A DNA stretch of 64,000 nt, taken from NCBI RefSeq assembly GCF_038396675.1, contig NC_088933.1, forward strand, positions 38,792,001-38,856,000. The letters run 5' to 3'. The notes under the pieces are model-generated. The model made no database searches, had not been told where the DNA came from, and worked only from the letters and a program-made list of their open reading frames with translations. Both the position numbers and the translations under genes were made by a program. Origin of the DNA: Hydra vulgaris (lineage: Eukaryota > Cnidaria > Hydrozoa > Anthoathecata > Hydridae). Shown piece after piece: positions 45,694 through 58,694 of the stretch (position 1 is the first letter of the stretch; every line of letters starts with the position of its first letter).

Positions 45694-47006
45694 CTACTGT
45701 GATCAAAAAGTAAGGTGAATTTTTTTATAAAATGAAAAATCTTTATTTATTCTTCCAAATCTGTATCGTCCCTCTCAAAATAATCCCCCCCGGCCCTAAT
45801 GCACTTTTGCCAACGTTTTTTCCAGTCTTCGAAGCATGCCGAAAAGTCCTCGGTAGGGATAGCCTTCAATGTGCATGCCGATTCACGTTGGATCTCTTCA
45901 ATGGACTCAAAACGATTTCCCCGGAGTGGTCTTTTGAGCTTTGGGAACAGCCAGAAGTCACACGGTGCAAAGTTGGGCGAATACGGTGGTTGTGGAGCAA
46001 CATGGGTAGAGTTTTTGGCGAAAAACTCACGAAGAACCAGTGCTGTGTGCGAAGGCGCATTATTGTGGTGCAAAATCCAAGAGTTATTGGCCCATAATTC
46101 CGGTCTCTTTTTGCGAATAGCTTCACGCAAACGTCGCATAACGCTTAAATAATATTCCTTGTTGAAAGTTTGGCCAGTTGGAAGGAATTCGTAGTGCACG
46201 ACACCACAATAATCAAATAAAACAGTCAACATGACCTTGATTTTTGAGCGACTTTGACGTGGTTGCTTCGGTCTCGGCTCGCCTTTTTCACGGTATTCAC
46301 TCGATTGGTCGGTTGTTTCAGGGTCGTATGCGTAGACCCAAGTCTCATCGCCAGTAATAATTTGTTTGTAGACGTCTTGATAGTCAGAAAGCATTGCTTC
46401 ACACGTTTTAACGCGACGCTCTTTTTCAAAGAAATTGAGAAATTTCGGCACCAAACGTGATTTGAGTCTTCTGAGGCCCAAATGATCCTTCAAAATCGCT
46501 TGCACCAACCCAAATGATATTCCAACCATGTCAACAAGGTCTCGAATGGTTAACCGACAATTTTCAAGCACCAATTCTTTGATTTTGTTGATGTGGCGAT
46601 CATCAATCGAAGTCGATGGTCGTCCGGAGCGTTCCAAGTCATCAACACGTTCTCGGCCTTCTTTGATGTCTTTGTACCACTTGTAAACATTTTTTTGAGA
46701 CATAGTCTCTTCACCGAAGGCCTTTTGCAACATTCGATACGTCTCAGCAGCAGAAATATCATTCCGCAAACAAAATTTAATAGCACTTCTTTGCTCAACA
46801 AAATTAGACATCGTGAAAATCGCCGAATGCACTTTTGGTACTTCAGAAAAAATGCTTAAACAAAAAAAAATAATTATGAGTTTGACATGTAATTTGGCGC
46901 AAATGTTAATGACATTCCTACCAACTTAAAAATAAAAAAGATTGGACGATTCGAATAAGGCGGGAAGTTTAAATTAAAAATTCACCTTACTTTTTGATCA
47001 CAGTAG
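45694..47006 (-). mobile_element. mariner transposon, copy 1
   Basis: Inverted repeats CTACTGTGATCAAAAAGTAA at both ends, TA duplicated outside (45692-45693 and 47007-47008), 1313 bp, with one transposase gene on the minus strand. It is clearly richer in G+C than its surroundings. It is the opposite orientation of the nearly identical copy at 56959-58273. Confidence 0.93.
45747..46832 (-). CDS. mariner transposase, full length, catalytic residue changed
   Basis: A DD34D transposase that cuts and pastes the element. The long frame begins at 46832, but the conserved start is probably [13 protein letters not shown] at 46811. An N-terminal paired-type helix-turn-helix region with [21 protein letters not shown] is followed by the catalytic domain. 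The first Asp is in [12 protein letters not shown], and the second position reads HHNNAPSH instead of HHDNAPSH. The third Asp is in PCDFWLF, and the family motif YSPDL reads YSPNF. The frame is otherwise uninterrupted and ends DDTDLEE. The Asp-to-Asn change at the second metal ligand predicts an inactive enzyme. The protein closely resembles insect mariners. Confidence 0.9.
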   Translation of the reverse strand: MHSAIFTMSNFVEQRSAIKFCLRNDISAAETYRMLQKAFGEETMSQKNVYKWYKDIKEGRERVDDLERSGRPSTSIDDRHINKIKELVLENCRLTIRDLVDMVGISFGLVQAILKDHLGLRRLKSRLVPKFLNFFEKERRVKTCEAMLSDYQDVYKQIITGDETWVYAYDPETTDQSSEYREKGEPRPKQPRQSRSKIKVMLTVLFDYCGVVHYEFLPTGQTFNKEYYLSVMRRLREAIRKKRPELWANNSWILHHNNAPSHTALVLREFFAKNSTHVAPQPPYSPNFAPCDFWLFPKLKRPLRGNRFESIEEIQRESACTLKAIPTEDFSACFEDWKKRWQKCIRAGGDYFERDDTDLEE

Positions 47007-47857
47007 TAAACGCTACTAAACCAGACCAGAAAAAGTTTTTTTGATGATAGATTGTGTCCACACTATGTCCACACCATGCTCATAGAGTGATTTCATCCCA
47101 TGTATACCAAACTTGTTTTGGATCATCTTTTAATCCAGAGGTTAATTTTTTTCAACAATTTTGTGATCAGTGGAGTTAACTTAATTCTGAGTTATGGGTT
47201 CTAACTAATACAGATCTTCAAGTGTAACTAGTATTTTAGTTAATTTAGGAGTATTTCTAGCTATTTTACATAGAAAACATTATATTTAGCTTTTCTTTGC
47301 TGTATATCTTCTACAATTATAATTTTACGATTCATCCATTACCACATTAACATATTGAACTTTTTCACTCAGCTCAATTAATCAATCAACATATTTTCAT
47401 TTTTAATAATATATAAACAATAGTGAGGAACATTTACAAACAGTTTCAGACTGATGATGCATAAAGACCTACAATTGTGTAAAACAATTATTGTAAAATA
47501 ATTATAATAAAAATAAAAACAACAATAATTATACTAATAATAATAAAGTAATGATATTATTCATAACAGTAGTTATAATAATAATTACAGTTGTATTAAT
47601 AATAATGGTTTAATTATAATAATTGTAATACTACTATTAATAGTGATTTAATAGCTATAATAAGATTTATTAATAAATTTAATTCTTCTGCAGCAATGAA
47701 TGCAGTTTTTTAAAGTTTCCATTTGGACAGTCTTTGGATTCGTGTTTATAAGCACAATAAACGTTTTTTTAGATATATAAATATTTTTCTAATAACAAAA
47801 AAGAAGCTCAGATTTTGTATTGAAAAAAAAGACTTATCTGTACTTAATATAAGTATA

Positions 47858-47890
47858 GCTTATCTATACTTAATATAAGTATAGATAAGC
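47858..47890. repeat. perfect 33-bp palindrome
   Basis: GCTTATCTATACTTA and its exact complement around a 3-bp centre. A partial copy precedes it at about 47831-47857. Confidence 0.9.
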
Positions 47891-48462
47891 ATATTGTTGA
47901 GCCTTAAATTATTCTAAAACTGTTTTTGAGCACAGTAGTATTAGAGGATAAGTTACTTAGAATAGTATACCTAATAAAAAGAAAAAAACTTATATTGTAT
48001 AGGTAGTTAGTAGAGAGATTATTAGAGGTTGTTAAAGTTATTAGAGTTTGCAGTGTTATGCAAAAGGATAAAGTCTTTGTTCTTTTATATAAATTCTCTA
48101 ATCTCTAATAATTATCTATACTTATCTAAACCGTACTGCTAAATTTTGTAATGCTATGATGTCTTTATATAATATAATTGGTTATATTATTTACTTTATG
48201 ATATACACCACATATGTATACAGCAACTTTTTTATAAAAAAACTAATAATTTCTTTGTACAAAGTTCTTTATAAAAACAAAAAAACTATTAGTATACTCA
48301 CAATAAAACTAAAACTTTTCATTATAAGATAATTTAATTAAATATTAAAGTTAATTGAATTACCATACTCCAAAATATACGATAATAAAAGAGACATTCA
48401 GTAAACAACATTTTATTATGCTTCAAAAGTAGGTTGCGAATATTTGCGAAAAAGCATTCCGG

Positions 48463-48522
48463 AGTCTGCAATTTTCAAAATTTGCGAGACCTCCTTTTGA
48501 AGCGTACTAAAGATCGCTAACC
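48463..48522 (-). repeat. dispersed repeat shared with 35059-35120
   Basis: Inverted copy of the 35-kb segment, with shared TTAGCGATCTTTAGTA and AGGAGGTC blocks. The family is unknown. Confidence 0.6.
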
Positions 48523-48647
48523 AGTTTGATAATGGCTCTCACTATATGAGCTGAAATATTACTTAAAAAATAAATAAATAGTATGATACCGTATATGATG
48601 TTTTAATGCTTATAATATTATTACACATACTATTAAAGATGTCGCTT

Positions 48648-48791
<144 letters not shown>

Positions 48792-48803
48792 ATGATTTAG
48801 TGT

Positions 48804-49354
48804 TAAAAACACTAAACTCTTGATCGTTGTAGAGTGCTCAATATTCAAGAAAATATATATTTTTTCAAAAACAGAGCATTTTATACTTAAATTTTAGAAA
48901 AAAACAACTTTTAATGGAACTTAAAGTTTCATGCCTATCGGCAATCATCAGCCATGAAGTACAAAATCAAAAATATTAAAAACCGTTTAAAAATTACAAA
49001 CTACGGTAGAATGAGTTCTGACGTTATAGTACAAGAAGACGTAATGGAAAACTAATCTCCGCCATCAAATAATGAAAGGAGGAATTTATTTTTGTGTCTG
49101 CATTTAGAGACTAATTCGCCTCTTTTGTTTAGCAGATTGTTTCCTTTGTAAAATAATATTTCGAACTTCTCATTTAAACAAAGCTTACAAATTTTTGACG
49201 CAGGATTGTATGATTTACAGCGTTTAATAATACTCCATTTGATTGAAGTTGTGAAATTGTTTTCTTTTAATCCCCATACTTCCTTAGACAACTCAGTATT
49301 GGGAAGAATTAAGATGTTCACTACAAATAATATAGTTGAGATTAAGTTCTTCAC
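48804..49354 (-). mobile_element. Penelope-like element 3' part, minus-strand copy
   Basis: The minus strand reads TELSKEVWGLKENNFTTSIK to KCRHKNKFLLSLFDGGD, the end of the GIY-YIG-bearing protein, then the terminal non-coding segment. The block 48804-48880 (GAGCACTCTACAACGATCAA in reverse) reappears at the 5' side of the plus-strand copy at 49531-49600. This suggests the long terminal repeats that Penelope-like elements carry. It is 5'-truncated. Confidence 0.8.
48906..48951 (-). ncRNA. hammerhead-ribozyme-like motif
   Basis: CTGATGA, a TTGCC-GATA-GGCA stem and TGAAAC, then an ACT...AGT stem before the expected cleavage base. Sequence as in the plus copy at 50972-51017. Confidence 0.5.
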
Positions 49355-49592
49355 ATGATTTTGTATCGAGATCTTGACAACGACAATTATGAACCCAAAG
49401 CTTGCATCTAAATAGGTTAAACCTAATTAATTTAGTGGAATTATTTACATCATATTATGTATAAATATTTTTTGTTTCATAAAATTTAAAGTATAAACAG
49501 TGTTTAAACAGCTTTTGAAAAAATTTGTTTGTTTTTGAAAAAATATATATTTTCTTAAATATTGAGCACTCTACAACGATCAAGAGTTTAGT

Positions 49593-49719
<127 letters not shown>

Positions 49720-50971
49720 AAGTTTGGGAACTAGTTGGGATTTTTCTTTTAGATCAACTTTTGCAGTTTTACAACAAAAATGATTTTGGTTTACATCGAG
49801 ATGACGGGTTAGCTGTTTTTAAGAACAAAAATGGCCATCAAATGGAAAAAATAAAAAAGCATGTTGTTCAAGTTTTCAAACGTAACAATCTCAACATCTC
49901 TATCAATTGCAATCTTAAAATTGTTAACTACCTTGATTTAACTTTTAATCTTACTCAAAATTCTTTTCAACCATACTGCAAGCCTGAAAATAACCTAAAT
50001 TATCTGCATGCTGATTCTAACCATCGACCTAGCATAATAAATAATCTTCCAAAAAATATCGAGCTAAGATTGTCTGCCAACTCATCAAGTGAAGTTATTT
50101 TTAATAAACCTTTGTGAAGACGCATTAAAGCAATCGGGATACACTTATAAGTTGACATATAAATCAAGCACAAAAAAAGTTCCAAAAAATAACCACAAAC
50201 GAAACATTATCTGGTACAATCCTCCATTTAGTAAAAATGTTACGGCCAAAATTGGTCAACGCTTTTTGACCCTGGTTGACAAGCATTTTCCTAAAAACCG
50301 CGGAGTGCACGAAATATTTAACAGAGACACGGTTGGGATAGGCTACTCCTGTATGCCAAACGTCAAGTCTATCATTAACTCGCACGGCAAAAATATTTTA
50401 TGTGGTGATGTAAAATTATCAGAAAAAGCCTGCAACTGCATTAAAAAATCTCTTTGTCCACTGAACAACGATTGCTTGTCTAACAACATTGTTTACCAAG
50501 CCACCGTAAGCTCAAATAAACCTCATAACAATGATAAAGTGTACATTGGGATAAGCGAAGCCTCATTTAAGCTACGTTATGCGAACCATCAAAAATCTTT
50601 TAACATAAAAAAATACAAAAACGACACTGAGTTGTCTAAGGAAGTATGGGGATTAAAAGAAAACAATTTCACAACTTCAATCAAATGGAGTATTATTAAA
50701 CGCTGTAAATCATACAATCCTGCGTCAAAAATTTGTAAGCTTTGTTTAAATGAGAAGTTCAAAATATTATTTTACAATGGAAACAATCTAATAAACAAAA
50801 GAGGCGAATTAGTCTCTAAATGCAGACACAAAAATAAATTCCTCCTTTCATTATTTGATAGCGGAGATTAGTTTTCCATTACGTCTTCTTGTACTATAAC
50901 GTCAGAACTCATTCTACCGTAGTTTGTAATTTTTAAACGGTTTTTTATATTTTTGATTTTGTACTTCATGG

Positions 50972-51017
50972 CTGATGATTGCCGATAGGCATGAAACTTT
51001 AAGTTCCATTAAAAGTT
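50972..51017 (+). ncRNA. hammerhead-ribozyme-like motif
   Basis: CTGATGA (50972-50978), stem II TGCC-GATA-GGCA, GAAA (50993-50996), a short stem III ACT/AGT and U-H at 51016-51017. All core boxes are present. Stem I is not convincing by eye. Terminal hammerheads are established for Penelope-like elements. Confidence 0.5.
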
Positions 51018-51035
51018 GTTTTTTCTAAAATTTAA

Positions 51036-51264
<229 letters not shown>

Positions 51265-51613
51265 GACTCCACGGGAAGAAACGGCAGGGTCACATTTTGA
51301 AAATTTTGACATTTTACACTTTCCAACTTTATAAACAATATTACTATACTTTTTATTTGAATTCAAATCAAATAAACGATTGAATGTACTTTTAAAGTTT
51401 GATTGAACTAAATCCTTTTCTTTTATTATACAAGACATATCTCCCCGAAAAGGCATGTTTTTATGAACTCAAATAATATTCGCAACTTACTAGACATAAA
51501 CCAAGTTTACCGTATTTATTTTTTGAATTATCAAGACTCATTCATAATATTTTAAGTCTTTGTTTTTTAAAAATATCGCTGGTGATTTGGTTAATGTAAA
51601 TAAAATAATAAAA

Positions 51614-53516
51614 ATGGCGACACTTGGAATACCATTAGTGCAAAAGAAATCCAAGAAAAGAAAAAGTAAGGAAAGATTGCGTGAAAGTATAAAAAAAAAA
51701 AAGACTTGCATCGCATAAAACAGGACTTGAATGTAATTGTAAAAGATTAAAATGCTTCGAAATTGTTAAAGAAGAAGATAGAAAAGTTTTATTGAGATAT
51801 TTTAACTCTCTATCAAGCAAGGATGCTCAAGATTCGTATCTTGCTAGCTTAATAATTTTAAATAACGTTTTAAGAAGAAGACCACGAAACATTAATTCAA
51901 AAGGTTACAATAGCAGTTACAAATATAAAATTTTTATTACAAATCTCGAAATACTTACGAGTAAGAGTTCGTTTGTTCATGTTTGCTTTTCTGCATTTAT
52001 TTCAATTTTTGGTATAAAGAAGGGAAGACTGGAGACCATTAAAAGAAGCCTTTTGACTACAGGTAAATTTTATATTTTCTTTGAATATAAAATAATTTTT
52101 TTATTGGAAGTTTTCATATATATAAAAGTTATGTTTTTTCTCATTACAGGTCACTCTCCCCAGGATAGTAGAGGTCAACACAAGAATCAGTATAATACTT
52201 TTACTCCTGAACTAAAAAATAAAATATGTGATCACATTTCTTCTTTCAGAGGTCAAGAGTCCCACTATTTTTAAAAAAAAAACTAGACAACTATATCTTC
52301 CTCAAGAATTAAATATTACCAAGATGTACGACCTGTTTAAAATCAAATATGCGAATGATAAATTGTCATATGAATCTTATCGCAACATATTTAACACTAG
52401 TTTTAACATTTCATTTGGGTACTTAAGGACTGACACGTGTTTTAAATGTGATGAGTTTAAAATTAAAATTGATGCAATAAAAATTGAACTATCTTTTAAT
52501 TCAGAATGTACAAAGCTTGGACAACAACTGCATGAGCTAGAACTACAGAAAGAACAGCACCACAAGGATGCAGAAACATTTTATGTTAGGAAAAGAAATG
52601 CTCGGTTTAAAGCACAAAGGGAGAACAAATTTGAAGCAATTGCTTTTGATTTCCAAAAAAATCTTAACCTACCAAATCAATCAACCAACAACTTTTACTA
52701 CAAACGAAAATTAGCATTTTTTTCGTTTAAGTCATGTTTAATTTCGTTTAATTCATTTAAATTCATGTGCTTTCAAGCAATGAGGTTTATTTGTATTGTT
52801 ATGATGAAACTATAGCTTAAAAAGGGGCTGACGAGGTAACTTCCATGTTATATGATTTTTTTTTAAAACATTTAGACAAAGACATTCGATCTGTAGAGCT
52901 ATTTTGTGATTCATGCGCTGGCTAAAACAAAAATTATACATTAATTCATTTTATGGATTTTCTTATTCATGAAAAAAAAAGGTTTGACTTTATTAAAGTT
53001 ACATTTCCTGAACGTGGCCATTCTTATATGGAATGTGATAAAGAAATGGGGTTAATTAATTGCAAAACACCCGCTAGTATGCCATCAGATTGGATTGAAA
53101 CATTCAAAAATGCTTGTAAAAGACCGACTCCATTTCATGTTATAGAATTAATGCAAGAAATGGTTAAAAGTGTAACTGATTTTATGAGACCAATTTATAA
53201 GAATAAATGTCCAATTCCAACTCGTCCACTTCGTGAAATGTGTTTCAGAGGAGACTCCGGTGGCATTATATTTCATCGTGATTCATGGAATGGATTATTG
53301 TTAAAAACAAATTTAAAAAATAATAGGAAGTACACTATCAATAGTGAGATCCCTATTTTATATAATGCAAAACTTAGCATCTCTGAGGGGAAGTACAGAG
53401 ACCAACAAGTATTAAAAAGATTTTCATCCAATACTCAGTTTTATGATTCTTTGTCATACAAGGAGGCAGTTGTTGAGACATTCCATGAAAATATTGATTC
53501 TGAAGATGAAGAATAA
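51614..53516 (+). pseudogene. uncharacterised transposase-like gene (DTCFKC / PGHSYMECD family)
   Basis: It starts at MATLGIPLVQKKSKKRKSKE (51614). A Cys motif CNCKRLKCFE and SLSSKDAQDSYLASLI follow in another frame, then a GTAAAT...TACAG intron (about 52061-52147). Next come GHSPQDSRGQHKNQYN, the double-Cys DTCFKCDEFK, IAFDFQKNLNLPNQSTNNFY and FCDSCAG. RGHSYMECDKEMG and WNGLLLKTNL lead to an acidic end SEDEE at 53516. The Asp residues in AFDFQ, FCDSC and ECDKE could form an RNase H-type triad. Frameshifts occur at A runs near 51695 and 52270 and near 52700, and a TAA sits where NKN normally follows DSCAGQ (near 52923). I recall relatives as unnamed repeated families in insects and cnidarians. 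Confidence 0.6.
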
Positions 53517-54599
<1,083 letters not shown>

Positions 54600-54960
54600 T
54601 TAGCTGCTGCAAAACCAATCAAACTCAAAGAATACCCGAAGCATTTTTCTTTCGACCCTAACATTTTCAGCTAGTTGATTTAGCTCCATGATATGGGCTT
54701 GCAAACCAGTGTAAAAAATAGACATAATGGAGGCATTGTCATACAACTTCCTACATCAATCAATAATGTTAATGCTGTGCATCTCCTATGCCTTCTAGAC
54801 GCGATTAAGCATACCAGCTGCCCGTGACCTTTCATTGGATTGAATGACAAAAAAACGTTCCACTGATTTCATCATTACTTATCGAACAACAAAAATGAGT
54901 TGATCTGCGTGCGAAACGTTTAGTGTTGAATTGAAGATGATTGAATATTGTAAGGCCACT
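54600..54960 (-). pseudogene. hAT transposase core relic (TTF/ZMYM-type)
   Basis: Across several minus frames one can read SVERFFVIQSN, then CRKLYDNASIMS and YTGLQAHIMELNQLAENV. These match the catalytic-core segment (usual GQSYDNASNMSG.Y.GLQARI) of hAT transposases of the ZMYM-like group. It is heavily degraded and truncated on both sides. Confidence 0.6.
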
Positions 54961-55191
54961 TTGAAAAACAGTGCAGTTTTGTATTCGTAAATTTCTTCAG
55001 TTCCTATAATACTTCAACGGTAGGGAGAAATTTACGAATACAAAAAACGTTATTTAAACCTGTCAAGTGCTCTTTTAAAGCAGTTTCAAAGGATATCAAA
55101 TAGAAAAATAATAACAATAAACAACAGTTATTTGCAAAATTGCCAAGTAGCTAAATAAACTCTGTGTAAATGTTAGCTGATAGGTAGATAT

Positions 55192-55212
55192 GACCCACTT
55201 GCCACGGCACTG

Positions 55213-55288
<76 letters not shown>

Positions 55289-55309
55289 CAGTACCGTGGC
55301 GAGTGGGTC
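55192..55309. repeat. inverted repeat around an (AT)n core
   Basis: GACCCACTTGCCACGGCACT continuing to GTATGTATA at 55192-55220 pairs with 55281-55309, with a few mismatches. The middle is pure (AT)n. It may be a small foldback element whose centre expanded. Confidence 0.8.
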
Positions 55310-55499
55310 TAGGCCCCTCCCACCAAAACTAGCGATTATGGCCCCAATTTCTTTTTTTTTTCTAAAAAAGTGGATAAAATTTGCAGATTACCCCGAAACC
55401 TCTAGGTACCTGATATATTTTTACGTAAGACTAAAAACAATCAAATTCAATTAAATATATTTTATAATTGTTAAATTGATATAGAGTTTACTAGTGAAG

Positions 55500-56065
55500 A
55501 GTTTCTTTAACTACTGTAAATGTATTACACAATTACAATATAAGTACGTCGTAAACCATCAAAAAAGGATTTGCGACGTGTTTAATTTACTTGCAACCTC
55601 GTTATCAATCGACAGGATTGCTAAGGAAGACAAACGTTCATCGACCATTGTTGACCTATTTGAAGATACAAAGAACTATAGCTACATGTATTTATGTTTA
55701 ATGAAGCAAGATTATTTCTACTAACCCATGAAAAGTTTCAATTAGTTTTAACTTGCTGAAGCTACGTTCTGCACTTGCAACAGTAACTGGTAAAGTAAGA
55801 ATGATTCTTAACTTAGGAGAGTATTTTTTTCCTACTTTATAACTATGAAAAATTGTTTTAACTCCATTTCCAAATCTTTAAAACCTATATCATCAAGCTT
55901 CATCTGCAAACTTTTGCAATATACAGACAAAGAATTTCCATAACAGGTTTTGATAAGACTCTCAGATCGGTAAAGAAAGTCATAAAGCTTTGTGACAATG
56001 CTTTTTTTTTTTTTTTTAAATTTTCCGTTTTTGTTACAATTAAATTCCGTAATATAATACAAGAT
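55500..56065 (-). pseudogene. hAT transposase C-terminal relic
   Basis: The minus strand has LQMKLDDIGFKDLEMELKQF then, after a break, ILTLPVTVASAERSFSKLKL and LAILSIDNEVASKLN. This is the hAT dimerisation domain, whose usual core is ASAERSFSKLK. Frameshifts separate the pieces. Confidence 0.72.
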
Positions 56066-56956
56066 ACTCTTATTCTTTCAAAAATAATCCAGTTATAAAT
56101 ATAAAAAAAAAATCAAAGACAAAATAATAAGAGATAGTTATACAAAAATATATAAAAACGCGGGAAATTTGCAGAAGACCATTAAGTCTTATCATCAAGA
56201 ACCGTTGTACTAGTTATGTTTTTTACAATATTAAATTCCTATAATATTGTTAAAAGCAAAACTTAATTAACTAAGGTAAATAGTAGACAAATCAAAAAAA
56301 CTTTGATACGAGTTTAGAGGGTCATATGTTGCCTTTATTAATTTTTCAGGGTTTCGAATTTTTTCGGCAAGGTTTAGTCCTACAGATACAAAATATTTAT
56401 TAAATTCGGGAGCAATTGTTTTTTGATCAAGAAAAAAATATCATCTATTTTAATAACTGAGGGCAAAGATAGCAATATTTTTTTAGTGTTACCATTAACT
56501 TTGTTTATTAGTTGTCAAGTGCGTTTTGAGTTTAACTTGTATTTTACAAGTAAATTAGTGTAGCATATTGATTTTGAAATCTTCCTTTGGCATTTAAATA
56601 GTCTTGCGTAATTTTTATAAATGGTCTTTCTCTCAATTGTTTTTGAGTTTAAATATTTAATATAAATTTTTTGTTTAATTTCATTTATTATTATTATTTT
56701 ATTTTATTTTGCCGTTTAACAAATTTAACAGTTTCCATAAATTTACAATTAAGTTAATGGCCGGAGCAAGAAGAAGGCATAATTTGCCTTATCGCCAAGC
56801 ACCGTGTTACAATTTACAATTTTTACAAAGTTGCTTCAAGAATATATAACATAAAAGAAAAGTTAAATGAATGTTTACAAAAGATATATAGTAAATAAAG
56901 TAAAATATCGTTTAATACATAATATCATAAATAGATTGAGTAAAAGTAAGTGTTAA
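56066..56956. other. non-coding stretch
   Basis: Nothing I can support beyond AT-rich sequence. Confidence 0.55.
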
Positions 56957-56958
56957 TA

Positions 56959-58273
56959 CTACTGTGATAAAAAAGTAAGGTGAATTTTTAATTTAAACTT
57001 CCCGCCTTATTCGAATCGTCCAATCTTTTTTATTTTTAAGTTGGTAGGAATGTCATTAACATTTGCGCCAAATTACATGTCAAACTCATAATTATTTTTT
57101 TTTGTTTAAGCATTTTTTCTGAAGTACCAAAAGTGCATTCGGCGATTTTCACGATGTCTAATTTTGTTGAGCAAAGAAGTGCTATTAAATTTTGTTTGCG
57201 GAATGATATTTCTGCTGCTGAGACGTATCGAATGTTGCAAAAGGCCTTCGGTGAAGAGACTATGTCTCAAAAAAATGTTTACAAGTGGTACAAAGACATC
57301 AAAGAAGGCCGAGAACGTGTTGATGACTTGGAACGCTCCGGACGACCATCGACTTCGATTGATGATCGCCACATCAACAAAATCAAAGAATTGGTGCTTG
57401 AAAATTGTCGGTTAACCATTCGAGACCTTGTTGACATGGTTGGAATATCATTTGGGTTGGTGCAAGCGATTTTGAAGGATCATTTGGGCCTCAGAAGACT
57501 CAAATCACGTTTGGTGCCGAAATTTCTCAATTTCTTTGAAAAAGAGCGTCGCGTTAAAACGTGTGAAGCAATGCTTTCTGACTATCAAGACGTCTACAAA
57601 CAAATTATTACTGGCGATGAGACTTGGGTCTACGCATACGACCCTGAAACAACCGACCAATCGAGTGAATACCGTGAAAAAGGCGAGCCGAGACCGAAGC
57701 AACCACGTCAAAGTCGCTCAAAAATCAAGGTCATGTTGACTGTTTTATTTGATTATTGTGGTGTCGTGCACTACGAATTCCTTCCAACTGGCCAAACTGT
57801 CAACAAGGAATATTATTTAAGCGTTATGCGACGTTTGCGTGAAGCTATTCGTAAAAAGAGACCGGAATTATGGGCCAATAACTCTTGGACTTTGCACCAC
57901 GATAATACGCCTTCGCACACAACACTGGTTCTTCGTGAGTTTTTCGCCAAAAACTCTACCCATGTTGCTCCACAACCACCGTATTCGCCCGACTTAGCAC
58001 CGTGTGACTTCTGGCTGTTCGCAAAGCTCAAGAGACCACTTCGGGGAAATCGTTTTGAGTCCATTGAAGAGATCCAACGTGAATCGGCACGCGCATTGAA
58101 GGCTATCCCTACCGAGAACTTTTCGGCATGCTTCGAAGACTGGAAAAAACGTTGGCAAAAGTGCATTGGGGCCGGGGGGGGGATTATTTTGAGGGGGACT
58201 ATACAGATTTGGAAGAATAAATAAAGATTTTTCATTTTATAAAAAAATTCACCTTACTTTTTGATCACAGTAG
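56959..58273 (+). mobile_element. mariner transposon, copy 2
   Basis: Same inverted repeats as copy 1 (one base differs in the left repeat), TA outside (56957-56958 and 58274-58275), 1315 bp. Sequence is nearly identical to copy 1, so both are recent arrivals. Confidence 0.93.
57154..58224 (+). CDS. mariner transposase with intact DD34D triad, altered C terminus
   Basis: Starts [13 protein letters not shown] at 57154; an upstream in-frame start at 57133 also exists. All three catalytic Asp are present: [20 protein letters not shown] and [21 protein letters not shown] has Thr where Ala is usual. Near the end a G run (about 58173-58180) shifts the frame: copy 1 ends [14 protein letters not shown], this copy ends [16 protein letters not shown]. 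The rest differs from copy 1 by only a few residues. Whether the changed tail abolishes activity is open. Confidence 0.9.
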   Translation: MSNFVEQRSAIKFCLRNDISAAETYRMLQKAFGEETMSQKNVYKWYKDIKEGRERVDDLERSGRPSTSIDDRHINKIKELVLENCRLTIRDLVDMVGISFGLVQAILKDHLGLRRLKSRLVPKFLNFFEKERRVKTCEAMLSDYQDVYKQIITGDETWVYAYDPETTDQSSEYREKGEPRPKQPRQSRSKIKVMLTVLFDYCGVVHYEFLPTGQTVNKEYYLSVMRRLREAIRKKRPELWANNSWTLHHDNTPSHTTLVLREFFAKNSTHVAPQPPYSPDLAPCDFWLFAKLKRPLRGNRFESIEEIQRESARALKAIPTENFSACFEDWKKRWQKCIGAGGGIILRGTIQIWKNK

Positions 58274-58694
58274 TATATAAAACTTTATATATATTTTAAG
58301 TAAAATATATAAAAGATAAAGTAAAATATCATAACTAGATTAGGTAAAAGTAAAAGTGAATATATAATAACTTTATATATATAAATCCGCACAAAAAGTA
58401 AAATAAAAAGCGAGAAAATGTGATTTTTGATAATGATTATTGTCAAAAAATTTTAACCTTTTTTTTTTTTTTTTTTTTTCTTCCGAATAATTACGAAAAT
58501 ACGAATAATTAACTTGTTTTTCAGTTTTTAAATTATATATCTGATCTATTTTTAAAAGAAAGACTTATAATAATATAAATCAAAATCTGCGTTTAAAAAA
58601 AATGTTCAAAGCGCTCTTTTACTGATGCAATTGACATATCAATTAGTGGCAAAAAAAATCTGCTTTATACTGATTTTCAAGTTGCCGAATGTGA

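Noticed and set aside
46226-46859. Additional frames on both strands inside the mariners
   Set aside because: They mirror the transposase frame and recur identically in the other copy.
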